Source: Leucobacter coleopterorum | GTDB taxonomy: Bacteria; Actinomycetota; Actinomycetes; Actinomycetales; Microbacteriaceae | DNA length: 64,000 nucleotides | Assembly (NCBI RefSeq): GCF_011382985.1 | Contig: NZ_CP049933.1 | Location: 620,001 to 684,000, forward strand | Direction of reading: 5' to 3' | Part shown: positions 1 to 11,100 of the stretch, piece by piece | Layout: every line of letters starts with the position of its first letter | How positions within the stretch are numbered: position 1 is the stretch's first letter | Notes under the pieces: generated by a model | The model's database searches: none | Seen by the model: the letters and a program-made list of their open reading frames with translations, nothing else | Told to the model about the DNA's origin: nothing | Translations under genes and position numbers: made by a program

Positions 1-2
1 TT

Positions 3-219
3 CCCCTGAAATACGTGACCGCATGTCCGGACAGCGTGGATGAAGCCTGCGCAACGGTTGAAGTGCTGGGCAGCAATCCTCCTCTGCCCCGAAGAAACCC
101 CTCGCCTCCACGGGCGGCGGAGATTCGCTGGGGGACTGACGGCCACTGCCTTATTGGTGCTTGCCGGAGGTCTAGTGCTCACACTCCGTCGCTTCACAGG
201 CACCAAAACCGCGGCTTAA
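3..219 (+). CDS. C-terminal end of LASTG-anchored surface protein (5' partial, two frameshifts)
   Basis: This is the last ~70 codons of a protein that starts before the window. The sequence must be read in three successive frames: a VTACPDSVDEACATVEVLG stretch, then SSSAPKKPLASTGGGDSLG, then TATALLVLAGGLVLTLRRF, ending in TKTAA and TAA at 217-219. Joined, this is a classic sorting signal: LASTG, a hydrophobic helix and an Arg-Arg tail. LAxTG is the motif known for class E sortases of high-GC Gram-positives, so covalent anchoring to the wall is inferred. Both frame changes sit in G runs (68-70 and 130-134), and one added G in each restores the frame, so sequence error is likelier than gene decay. 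The function of the missing N-terminal part cannot be seen. Confidence 0.7.
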
Positions 220-888
220 ATCGCTGTACCTTGTTTGACATCTACAAGTTGGATCGTGCGAACCTGAACCTCGCCCAGAATCAGCGCAGATAGGCCCTCG
301 TTGATGCTGTTTTTCAGTACACGGTGGACTCACGTGGGTACCCGTTGTCGTGCTCGCTCGATTGATCAGGCCTCCACGACAAGCGACAAAACCGTCCTCT
401 TGCTAATCCGGTATCGAAAATACTTCTGATGTCTCAACGACCGCATAGAGGGCAGCGGGTTCAGCCGATTTGGGCTTCTCATCACACAGCGGTAGCGGTG
501 CAAGAGGTCGGCCAGTCTTGGCCGCAGGTCAACACGATAAGTCACAGATAGCTTCGGGCGCTACAGCAAGACCTTGAAGCGCTCCGGGTTGGTTGGAGAC
601 TCCTTGCTTTGGAAGGGGGGCATGGAACAAGCAAGCAAAAGAGTGCGCCGATACTTGGCTGAAGAGAAAGCGGCCGCGGTCCGCATCGTGCGGATCAGAT
701 GAGGGAGCATGCAGCATCTTCGCGGGAACGCGTGTTACATTACTAGTGCTTTGTGATTCTGGGGTACGAAGCATTCTTTCTGGCGGAAGCCAGATTTCTG
801 GGGAGATTTACGCGTCCAAAATCTTTTTGAGATTTCGCGTAATGGATGCTGCTCTCGAAGATCAAAGCGTTCCGGGGGAGACACGCTA
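220..888. other. Gene-poor stretch upstream of the fused sigma factor gene
   Basis: No convincing gene is visible in about 670 bases. Open frames on both strands lack Shine-Dalgarno sites and recognisable protein character. The 3' part carries a small perfect hairpin (TCTGGC, GGAA, GCCAGA at 779-794) and, next to it, a TTTCTGGGGAGA element at 795-806 that resembles elements before the large surface genes. It most likely holds the regulatory region of the sigma factor gene. Confidence 0.5.
795..826 (+). promoter_or_regulatory. Weak ECF-like promoter candidate before the fused sigma factor
   Basis: TTTCTGGGGAGA (795-806) matches the putative -35 element found before the three large surface genes. 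At the same 17-nt spacing the downstream tetramer is CTTT instead of CGYW, so the -10 match is poor. It would allow autoregulation by the sigma factor starting at 889, but the evidence is thin. Confidence 0.25.
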
Positions 889-2952
889 TTGGATATTCAG
901 CGCGGGAAAACTCAGTCGACGCTCGCAGGTAACGATCTGAAAGACCTGCCGAGTGAGACTGTCGCGTCTCATTCTGCTGCCCAAAATATGGCCACCGACA
1001 GAGTGCTCGAGTCAGTGCGTGCAGATCTGAATGACCTGTCTGACGAGGACTTGCTTGAGCTTTCGCGACGCGGCAACCGTGCTGCCTACACCGTCATTTG
1101 GACCAGACACTCGGCGGCCGGGCTGAAGAGTGCACGTTACTACAGCAGTGAACTCGACGAGCACGACCTCGTGGCCGAGGCGTATTCCAGAATCTATATT
1201 GCGATCACGCGCGGTGGTGGGCCCCGCACGGCATTCCGTACATACCTACAGGTGACGATTCGCAACATCGCAAATAAGTGGCGTAATGAACATCGTTCGC
1301 TCGTCGATCTTGAGCTTGCTGAGCAAGACGGGCTGGTTGGTGGTGTTGAAGATGGCATCGACGCGCGAGCGGATCGCTCCATGATGCAGACAGCATTCGC
1401 GTCACTTCCGACGAGTTGGCAGGAAGTTCTCTGGTACACCGAGGTGCTCGAGCTCAAACCACAGAGTGTCGCAAACAAACTGAAGATGACCGCAAACAGC
1501 GTTTCAGTGCTGTCGTTTAGAGCTCGGGACGGTCTGCGTAAAGCATGGATCCGCGCCCATCTTGGTGAGGAGAATCTGCCGAAAGAGTGCGCCGACACTA
1601 TCGACAGGCTCCCCGCTTACATTCTCGGCAGTCAGACTGAGAAGCGAAGCCAGAAGATCGCCGACCACCTCAGCACGTGTGTGCGTTGCAGACGCATCCG
1701 TGATGAGGCCGACGTCGCTGCTTCTCGCTTGCACGCTGTTGTGCTGCCGCTTGTCCTCACGGGTGGGATCGGGGCGGCGACTCTCGGCCTCTTGACCGGT
1801 GCCCCATCTTCCGCTTCGGCCGCATCGCTTGGTGCCACTGGAACGGCAAAAACGACCGTTCTTGGTGGCTCAAAACTCGCGCTTATTGCGGGCGCCGGTG
1901 TGCTTACCATCGGCGCGGTCGTCACCGCGATTGTGTGGAGCAACGCCGCGCAGCAGCCCCTGTCTTCACCCGAGTCGACGGGTGCTACGTCCCTTGATGA
2001 AGCGCAGCAGAGTGACCCCGAGAGAACGCAGCCTGCAGCGGGTGCGGCCGATGCTGTGGGTCGTGACAACTGGTCGACCAGACCTGGGGAGGCTGAGACC
2101 GCTTCGCTCTACTCCGTGCCCATTGTCTCGGACGTTGATGCGCCGCAGTTCTCGTTCTCAGAGAACGCGGTGTTTGCCACCTCGGTTCCCTTGCTCACGG
2201 GGTACGCGGCGCCGGACGCCACGGTCGTGCTGTTTATCTCTGCCCCGGGCGGAGCAGACGGGGCTGGCTACGAGAAGCTCACGGCTCAAGCGACTCCCGC
2301 GGGGTCGTGGGCTGTGAACACCGAGAGTATTGCTGACGGCGCGTATACGGTGCGGGCATACCAACAGCTTGCTGACGGCTCTCGATCCGACACCGCAGAT
2401 CGGTCCTTCGCGGTGAACAGTGGACTGCAACTTGCGGTTCCCATCGTTTCAAGCGTCGACGACGCTAACAACCGCCTGCTTCCCGTCGTGACGGGCACCG
2501 GGGTTCCCGGAGCGATCGTGAGCGTGCTGGTCAACGGTGTCGCTAACGAGAGCGCGATTGCCTCCGACGGCACCTGGGCTGTGACCACAGTGCGGGGCGG
2601 TGTTGTCGGAAGCAATCAGCTGACCGTGCGTCAACGCGAGCGCTCAGGCCAGGGTGTGAGCGCCGAGACAGCGCCGACCCAATTTGAGCTGCTCGCGCCC
2701 GATGTAGCTGTAGATAGCAGCGGCACTGATCCGGTGCTGGTGGTGACCGCGATTCCCGGAAGCTCCGTCACTGTGACTGATGGAAAAGGTCTTACCCACC
2801 GCCTGACAGACACTCAAGTAGTCAACCGCATTCGCGTCGTCGAAAATGACGCCTCGGGAACCGGTGCGTCAGCCAGGTCCGTGAGCGTCGTCTACACCGG
2901 AGACAGCGGCAGGCGAGCGGGAGCACCGGCGGTGAGGCAACTGGAGTTCTAA
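889..2952 (+). CDS. Membrane-tethered ECF-type sigma factor fused to zinc-finger anti-sigma-like and Ig-like domains
   Basis: 687 residues. Residues ~62-134 look like sigma region 2 (DLVAEAYSRIY, TYLQVTIRNIANKW) and ~166-226 like region 4 with its helix-turn-helix (LPTSWQEVLWY, SVANKLKMTANSVS). They are followed by a zf-HC2-like segment with H260, C264 and C267 (HLSTCVRC). Hydrophobic stretches lie at ~282-303 and ~329-350. The rest (~410-687) is two or three Ig-like modules of the type found in the next gene. The TTG start is chosen because GGGGGAG (874-880) lies 8 nt upstream; ATG at codon 34 has no such site. A sigma factor carrying its own anti-sigma-like and exported domains suggests a one-polypeptide surface sensor released by proteolysis (inference). 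If both hydrophobic stretches span the membrane, the C-terminus would be cytoplasmic, so topology is open. The next gene starts 46 nt downstream, probably co-transcribed. Confidence 0.85.
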   Translation: MDIQRGKTQSTLAGNDLKDLPSETVASHSAAQNMATDRVLESVRADLNDLSDEDLLELSRRGNRAAYTVIWTRHSAAGLKSARYYSSELDEHDLVAEAYSRIYIAITRGGGPRTAFRTYLQVTIRNIANKWRNEHRSLVDLELAEQDGLVGGVEDGIDARADRSMMQTAFASLPTSWQEVLWYTEVLELKPQSVANKLKMTANSVSVLSFRARDGLRKAWIRAHLGEENLPKECADTIDRLPAYILGSQTEKRSQKIADHLSTCVRCRRIRDEADVAASRLHAVVLPLVLTGGIGAATLGLLTGAPSSASAASLGATGTAKTTVLGGSKLALIAGAGVLTIGAVVTAIVWSNAAQQPLSSPESTGATSLDEAQQSDPERTQPAAGAADAVGRDNWSTRPGEAETASLYSVPIVSDVDAPQFSFSENAVFATSVPLLTGYAAPDATVVLFISAPGGADGAGYEKLTAQATPAGSWAVNTESIADGAYTVRAYQQLADGSRSDTADRSFAVNSGLQLAVPIVSSVDDANNRLLPVVTGTGVPGAIVSVLVNGVANESAIASDGTWAVTTVRGGVVGSNQLTVRQRERSGQGVSAETAPTQFELLAPDVAVDSSGTDPVLVVTAIPGSSVTVTDGKGLTHRLTDTQVVNRIRVVENDASGTGASARSVSVVYTGDSGRRAGAPAVRQLEF

Positions 2953-2998
2953 CCAAAACCACTGTCAGATGTTCGATGTGTTGTGAAAGGGAAACGCT

Positions 2999-5900
2999 TT
3001 GCGGATGCACGTTCAGCATCGCCGACAACGGCGCGTGACTGCCGCTCTTCTCTTGGCCGCTCTCGTGGTGCCAAGTGTGGGAGAGACCGCGGGAGTCTTT
3101 GCGACCCCGGCCATAGCAGACCCCGTTGAGTCGTCATCGGGCATGCACAACGGGTATGACTACACACTGCGTGTCAATGACGTGCGGCTGATCCCCGATG
3201 CGAGCCCCGGCGACGGCAAATGTGAAACCGCCACCAACTACGGTGCTACCTGTACTCTGCTGGCCGCAGCGCAAGAGGCGAACGCACTCAGTGCTGCTAC
3301 TCCGTCGACAAAGGTGCTGATTACCCTCGCCGCTCCGACTCCACAAGGCTCGATTCGTCAGCTCAATGGCTCGTTCGCAAACGGCGGCACTGTGCTGCTG
3401 GAAAACTCAGCAATAAACACCCCGACAGGGTTTGTTGGCATGATCAGGGGAGCCACCGACATGAACAGCATCGTTGGGGGCACTGTTGACAGTGACCACG
3501 ACGGTAGCATCCTTTGGTTCGCGGGCAACGTGGTTGTTGATCTGCAGAACCGTCTCGAATTACTCCCGCCGGGCGACGGTGGAATGACCGGCGTTGTGAT
3601 GTCGTTTACCGGGCAGGATCAGGTGCTGCGCAACTTCTCGAACGTTGCCGGAGCCGAGGGTGCCATCTACGTTGGCAAAACCGCGAAGAACCTGCTCATT
3701 GAGAAGGGACGAATCGCGAATGGTCCGGCTGGAAGCGGAGGGCTCACCTACGCCATCGAGCGTGCGATAAATGTTGTTGGGGTTCAGAAGCCACGGTGAT
3801 TCGTGATGTCACGCTCGACTCGATTTGGGCTGGTGGGATCAACATTGTGCAGCAGTACGGCAACACCACCGAGCCCGTGCACGGTCTGAGCCTGATCGAC
3901 TCGACCTTTTCGTGGGAGAACCGATACACGGGCAACGCGGTGTACGGTATCGGCAAGTGGGACGGCGGCATCGCCAGGGTTGACGACCTGCTGGTGATGG
4001 GCACCACCTTCAAAGATTTTCGCAGGGGATTTCACTACGACAACAGCGTGCCAATCAGCGGTGATCTGCTCCAGTTTGGTGGCAACTCGCGCATCAGCGG
4101 CAATAGATTTGTGAACACGCTTGAGACGTCGCTTATTCATGGCACTGCCAACAATGACATCCGGCTGACCCGAGCACCGGCCGCGGGTGCCACGGTGACC
4201 GTCGATCACAACGTCTTTAGCAATGAGACCTCGTGGGTGCCCACGGGACCCTCAGTGCTGGTGTCGGGCGGTGTTGCCGGCTCGGGAACTGTCGCCGTAA
4301 CCGACAACTCCTTCATCGGCTGGAATCGTAGCACTGTCGGTCAAGTCATCTCGGTCGCTTCCTCGGGCGGGCCAAGCGTGGCACTGGATCGCAATACTTT
4401 CAGCAACGTCGGTGGCTACACGGAAACCCCGACAAACTCCGCCGAGTTGCCAGGGGACATCGCGAATCCCGTGCATATTAGTAACACCAACGGCAACGTT
4501 CGTACGGCCTTTCCGAGCGCGGCCAGCGTCGTTCCTGGCGAGTGCCAGGTCAAGGTGACCGTGCAGGAACCGCAGGCTGGAGGAAGTCAACCGAGCTACC
4601 CGGTGCGGGTCGATGCCTTCGCCGGCGGGGAGAACGGCGCAAATGTGTACCTCGGTCGTGTGCAAGTTGCGAGCGCCGCAGACTGGGGTACTGATGGTGC
4701 AGAGCTGAAGTTTCCGTTTGCGCTTGGCGAGGGAAAGCTGCGCCTGCAGACGGTCGATGCGCTTGGCAACACCTCGCCGCTCTCACGAACCGTCGAGGTG
4801 GTGGACGGTGGAGCCGAGGCGTGTGGGCCTCAGCTGTGGATCCGCCAGGCCGAAACCCAGCAGGATCCCTCGTGGAGTCGCTCCTTGGAGTTCGAAGTGA
4901 TGTCGTCGGTGCCCCTGGCCGATGGAGCACTCGACTCGGCCCTCAACACCGCCGCTTCTTCGGCCGCCGCCACCGTGCAGAGTGTGCGTCCCGCGAGCGA
5001 AAACGCCGCCATTAATACACGCTGGAATGTGACGGTAAAGGCCGATTCGACGGGCGTGGTCGTTCTCGGCGTGGCAGCGCAGAGCGTACAGGATCGCGAA
5101 GGCCACTGGAACGAACACCCCGCAAACGCGACTGACGCGCCCAACAACTTTGTTCGCTCCGCTGATCCTGCCGGGATCGCGGGCACCCCGGGTGCCCTGC
5201 TCGATGCCTCCGTTGAGTATCGGGTGCCTGTGAGAATTGCAGAGACGACGGATGGAATTCTCACCGCTGTTGAGGGTGGAGCCGATTCCGATCCCTTCCG
5301 CATTGAAACAACGGCGCGTGACTCGCAGGGACGAATGGTGCAGGCACCCGTTGCAGCCGTCGTTGTGCACCCCAACGCGACCAACCTCGTGCCCGACGCG
5401 AGCATGCCCGATCCTCTGGGCGACCCCGCGGCACAGGCCAGGCTGCTTCCCAACAATTTAGCGATGAACGAGAACGACGCCGTGATTGACCCGGCCTTCG
5501 GCGAGACACAGATAGCCGTTACCGCTATCAACAACACCGTCGTTGATGGTACCCGAACCCTCACGCTCAGCCCCGTGCTGGCGTCTGACGATCCCGAATA
5601 TGACGGAATTGTGCTCGACAGCCTGTCCGTTGTTCTGGGTGACGATGACGAACCTGTGGCGGAGGACTCCCCAGCGGTGGTCACGAGCAACGACGCGACG
5701 GCAAATGGCACCGCCGCAAACAGCGTGAGTGTAACCGCTCGCAACGCCGCGGGACTTGCCGTGCAGAACGCGGTCGTGCGATTTGCTGTGCCCGCAGACG
5801 TGGTTGTGCTTGACGACGGCGACGAACCCATTGCAGGCCCAGCAAGCGTGACGAGGATCACCAACGCTCAAGGAAAAGCAACCTTGGCGGCGGGATCGAC

Positions 5901-7976
5901 CGTTGCGCACACCCCCTTCGAAATCACAGCGACGGTGGATGCCGCTGATCGCCAAGATGTGGTCGCAGGGTCACCGGCTACCGTCACCTTTACCCCCGGC
6001 GCCCCCTCCGCAGCCCACTCGATGCTCAGCGTGACTCCCGGCAAGCTGACGGTTGACGGTGAACCGCACGAGGCGAAGGTGCGAGTTGCGGACGCGTTTG
6101 GCAACTTCGTGACGGGTCAGTCGGTAACCTTCGCAACTGATCCCGCCACCACCGTGAGCGGTAACGGCGTCGCGGTGTCGGGTAACGACGGTTTTGCGCG
6201 TGTGACGATCACAACTCAAAAGGCAGGAACGGTCACCGTCTCGGCCACGCTCGGCATCGAGCAGGTTGCTGAGTCGCCAGCTACCGTGAGCTTTGGGGCT
6301 GGAAGCTACGCGGCCGCCAACTCGGGAGTGCAGGCATCCACCGAGGTTGCAGAAGCAAACGGCACCCATGAAGTGAAGCTTGAGGCAACTTTGAAGGACG
6401 CCTTTGGTAACGAGATTGACGGGGAACTTTCTGGCGTCACCATTGCGAGCTCGCACGGCAACGTCTCTGAAACTGCGTACGTTGGTGAGGGAATGTACGC
6501 CGCGACACTGACCGCTGCACAACCCGGATCAGCAACCGTTACGGTGAGCGTTGGTGGAGTGAGGGCTGCGGGCACAGCGGCGGTCCGCTTTGTTCAGACC
6601 CCCTCCAAACCGACCGTAGGTCCGTCCAATGGCACGAAAGTCAGTGGAAGTGCTGATCCGTTTATGACTGTGACGGTGCGCACTGAAGACGGCACCCTGC
6701 TCGCCTCCACCGTGAGCGACATGTTTGGGAGGTACTCAACCTCCCTTTTAGCGGCTGTGGTTCATGATCAGCGTCTCAACGTACAGGCCAGAGACGAGAA
6801 CGGATTTGTGTCTGCCGTTGCTGTGTTGACAATCGACCTGCTTGCTCCCGACGCCCCACAAGTAGATCCATCGAACGGTTGGAAACTCAAAATCTGCACC
6901 GACGAGGGCAATACGGTTGCGGTGCACAACAGACACGGCAACACGATGAACGGTGAACTTCGCCAAGCGAATGGGGGATGCTTCGCCTTTACCCGCGCGC
7001 AAGGCTCACCGAGCAAGACGGAGTGCGAGTGTATGCCGTAGACCCGGCGGGCAATTGGAGTGAGGCTGCTGTCCCCTTTATTAAAACGACCCTGCCTGCG
7101 GCCCCGCAGCCGGAACCCTCCAACGGGCTCATCATCGCCGGGGGCACGATCGAGCAGACCGATGGAATCCAGTTTCTTGATGGTCAAGGAAACCCTCTTC
7201 GCGGCACGATTGCTATCGACGAACGTGGGCAGTTTACATTTACTCCCAAGCCTCGGTTGGTGACCGGCGACAACGTCGTGATTCGTGTTGCAGACCCGGT
7301 GGGAAACAGCATCGAGGTGCCGGTTCCGATCCAGAGCACGCCTCCGGTGCCAGCGGTGGTGTCTGAGTTTACGAGCCAAGTTGTTGCGGGGTATGCGCAG
7401 CCAGGATCAACCGTCACGGTCACTGACAAAAACGGTGCTCTTCTCGGCACCGTGACAGCGGGCCTCGACGGTTATTTCGAAATCAAACTGGCCCTCGCGC
7501 CCACTCGAAACGAGGTTATCACGCTGCTGGTCACTGACGAGCTAGGTAATGAGTCTGCAGAGGTGCACATGCGGTTGAGTGCGGCATCGATTCTGATCGA
7601 ACGACCGGTGCTTGCCGCCACCGATACACAAATTGTTCACGGCTTCGGTTACTTGCCCGGAGAACATGTGACCGCAACGGTTGGTGATTCGAGGGTTGCT
7701 CCGGTCGAGGCCGTCGCTGATGCAAACGGCAATGTGTCTGTCTCGATTCCGCTCGAGGCGCGCGCGGGGCTTGGGCCGCACACCGTACTTCTCGCCGGTG
7801 CGGAGACGAGCCTGCGCTCTGAACCATTCACGGTGGCTGAGCATCGATTGTTGTTCCTTGCGACTACGGGCAGCGAAGCCGGGTTCTGGGCTGGCCTCTC
7901 GCTGCTGGCTCTCATGCTGGGGGTGGCCGCAACGACCCGCGGGTATTGGAAAGCGGGCAAACATCGTGCGCCGTGA
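2999..7976 (+). CDS. Beta-helix/Ig-like surface protein with LATTG sorting signal (two frameshifts)
   Basis: The repaired protein is 1,659 residues. The TTG at 2999 follows GAAAGG at ~8 nt; ATG at 3005 is an alternative. A signal peptide ends near TPAIADPV. Next comes a right-handed beta-helix-like region (short repeats such as NLLIEKGRI, IRDVTLDSIW, VAVTDNSF), then invasin-type Ig modules (VTARNAAGLAVQNAVVRFAV, ADAFGNFVTGQSVTF) and further Ig-like modules similar to those in the sigma factor. The C-terminus has LATTG (7857-7871), a hydrophobic helix and a basic tail, a class E sortase-type signal. The frame breaks at GGGG 3779-3782 and CCC 6992-6994, and one added G and one added C restore it. 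The second repair is supported by a paralogous module downstream: FTPRARLT aligns with FTPKPRLV. Likely a wall-anchored adhesin or glycan-binding protein; no catalytic site seen. Confidence 0.85.
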
Positions 7977-8075
7977 ACATTCTTTAAAAACTTTTCCGGT
8001 TTCGCGTCATAAATGCAGCAATGTCGCATCTAAGTCCTGAGCCGCGTCGCCGGGGCTTGGGTGCTCTGCGCCCAG

Positions 8076-8107
8076 TTTCGGGGGAATGCGATTTTTGAGG
8101 GTTCGTA
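8076..8107 (+). promoter_or_regulatory. Putative ECF-type promoter of the giant adhesin gene
   Basis: TTTCGGGGGAATGC (8076-8089) is followed, 17 nt after GGAA, by CGTA (8104-8107). The same arrangement occurs before the genes at 32517 and 37786. GGAA plus CGTN at this spacing resembles known actinobacterial ECF promoters (SigE/SigH type). The start codon lies 37 nt beyond the -10-like element. Confidence 0.5.
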
Positions 8108-8144
8108 GTTCTTGTAGTTACAACATGTTTGGGGAAACAAGTAG

Positions 8145-11100
8145 ATGAGAAATAGCAGTCGGGCTCAGAGCCCGTTTGGCTTGAGTTCCACTCTGGTGAG
8201 TGGAGCTCGTGAAAATGTGCGGCGCGTTGTAGCCGTGACAGTAACGTTCTTGCTCGTGCTGAGTGGGTTTACGACTTTGGGTCTGACCCAGAGTGCGACC
8301 CCTGCGAACGCGCTGAGCGGTGATGTGATCGGATCTGTAGATTGGCCGGCTGACGCAAACTTGCGCAATGGCGGTGTGTTTGCGATTGCCAGGTGGGATA
8401 ACTCTAATCCCGCGTTTGGTTTCACTACCTCCTCGGACCTTGCGGCTATTGTTGGCACGAAAGCCACGCCCACTCGCGCCGTTATCTTGCGCAACACCGC
8501 GAATACGGGCTACCGGAGCGCGGTGAACCTGGCGGTATCGGCGAACGTTGCGAACCAGGGCATTGATGGCATCTGGACGACTCCGGGTCTGAATGTGCAG
8601 CAGTCGACAACTTGGACGGCCGCGCAGACGGCCGAGCGTGACGCATTTAACGCTACGTATGGCACGACTCGCTACGGAATCATCGAGTGGTCTCCTGCGA
8701 ACAGCAGTGGTTTGGGGCAAAAAGGTAAGACTTACGAGGTTCGTATCCCGTGGCCAACCGGGTTCGACAATGAAACCTGTGGCATGGAGACCAACCCGGG
8801 TACCAATGAGCTCGTGGTGATGAACGACTGTACCCCGGCAAACGGTACCCGCTATATGGTGTTCAATCCTGGCCCCGACGGTGACCCCCTGACCCTCGCC
8901 GATAACTCGTTCCGCACGTTCACCACCGTGACCTCTGCCGCACCCAACAACAACCCGGGCGACTTTAGCGATATGACCCTCGACGCCCTCGGTAACGTGT
9001 ACAACGTCGTTAACTCAAACATGCCGAGTAACAGCGGTCGCATCATGAAGACCGATGCTCAGACGGGTAAGGTCAGTGTTGTCGCCGACTTTGCGAGTGG
9101 CACCGGCTACACGCTGAACAACACGACCAACGGGTTACCTGTACAGGACTGGCGTGTGAACCAGTCGGAGCGTGTTTCGCTCGGCTTCTTGGACGGCAAG
9201 GTTGTGGTTCCAAGTGGTTACAGCGACAACCGCGGTGCGAACCTTACGGCTATTGATCCTCTCCTGCAGCGCCCATCGTTTGTGAAGGGGTACCCGATCG
9301 GTGCGACCGGTTGGAACGCCGCAGGCACAACACCAACATCGAACAACACTTGGTATGACGGTGCCGGTGTTGAGGGCGCCGTCGGCCTGTCTGGTGTTGT
9401 GAAAACCATTGATGGAACTCCTCTCGCGAACCAGACCGTTGCGATTTATCGCGACAACGGTGACGGCACTGCGACGCTGCAGGGCTCACGCACGACCGAC
9501 GCAAACGGCGTCTACGAGTCGATGCTGAACTGGTCTGCTGGTGTTGGGTACGTTCGTGTGGTGCAGCCGAAGCTGACCACGGGTACCGAGACAAAGAATG
9601 GCGAAGTTGTCGCAATTGATGCGTCGCTGAAGGCCAACGACGGCACAAACAGCGTCGAGGCCATCAACGAGACCAACTACGGCGCCAACCCTCCTCTCGG
9701 CACTCCCTTGCAGACGAAGATCAACGTCAACGAAGTCACCGACCTCGTGAAGATCAACGGAAACAACGCCTCCGCGTACTACGTTGCTGACTTCCAGGTC
9801 GCCGTCGCCGGTTCGACCGCTGACCTGTCGCGCAACAGCCTGCTGAGCAGCGACGCGAACGCCGGAGTCGGACCGCAGCACGTGAACGTTGACGGGGACA
9901 CCGCAAACGATCTGCGGATCGGCGCGGTCAATGGCCTGTTTACGGTTGGTGCGACCAATAACTCGCACGCGTCCGACGACGGTGTGTTCCTGAAGCTTGA
10001 GGGCGAAAACCGCGCCATCGGTGGGCAGCTGCTCGCGCAGGGCAAAAAGTACCGGGTGCTTGTCGATAACCAGGGTGCTCAGGCTGCAAACGCCAAGGTC
10101 AGCGCGTGGATGACGGCACCGGGCACGCAGAACGCGAGCCCGCGAGCGGCATTCGGTGCGAAGATGGCAGCGAGCGGTGCTCAGGCTGAATTTGACCTGA
10201 CGACACCGGCTTCCGCCCCCACCGCGGCGAACAGCTACTCGACGCTGCGCGTGAACAGCTCGCTGGTGGATGTTGAGAAGCCAAGCAACGCTGACGGTGA
10301 ATACGCAGCATTGCCGACTCAGACTGATAAGCCGTGGGTGACCGCTGGTGAGGTTGAAGACTACGAAGTACGTACTGTTCCCGCAGTCTCGCGTTTCCAG
10401 GTGAACAGCAAAGTTCCCGGAAACTACAACTTCAACGTGAGCAACACGACAAACAGCCCGGCAACACTCTCCCTGGCTGCGGATGCAAAGAGCACCGCGT
10501 ACGGGCTGACAACCGCCGGCAACGACATGCTACTCACCAACACCGCTGTTCCAGCTGGGGCGTCGCTGAAGTCTGCGAAGGTCATCGACTCCGTGACCGG
10601 TGCCGCACTCGGCAACGCCACAGTGACGGGCAACAACGTCACCATTCCCGGTGCATTGCTTGCAGCTGGCAGTGACGTTCGTGTGGTGCTCAACTACCTT
10701 GAAGCACCGAACCCGGCCGCTTCAACATTTGTGCTGGCCCCGGATTCGGTGGTCGCAGACGACACAACAGAGATCACTGCAACGGTCACCGTGATTGGTT
10801 CGTCGAGCGGTGCGCCCGCTGCCGGCCAGATCGTGTCGATCAAGAAGCAGAACAGCTCTGATCCGTTCACCATCTCATCAGTGACAGATAACGGCGACGG
10901 CACCTACACCGCAAAGCTGAAGAGCGCTGCGTCTGGCTCATACGCGGTGAAAGCATTTGTTGACGTCAACGGAACCGACCAGCAGGTCGGCCCGGTGCGC
11001 AATGCCGTGTTCACCGCTGGTGGTCCCGTTGTTGGAACGGGCAAGTCCGAGCTCACCATTGATGACAACAAGGATCGTGTGGCGGACGGTGCCGACAGGC

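Noticed and set aside
593..940. Open frame of 115 codons upstream of and overlapping the sigma gene
   Set aside because: No ribosome-binding site, no recognisable protein pattern, and it overlaps the well-supported TTG start of the sigma factor.
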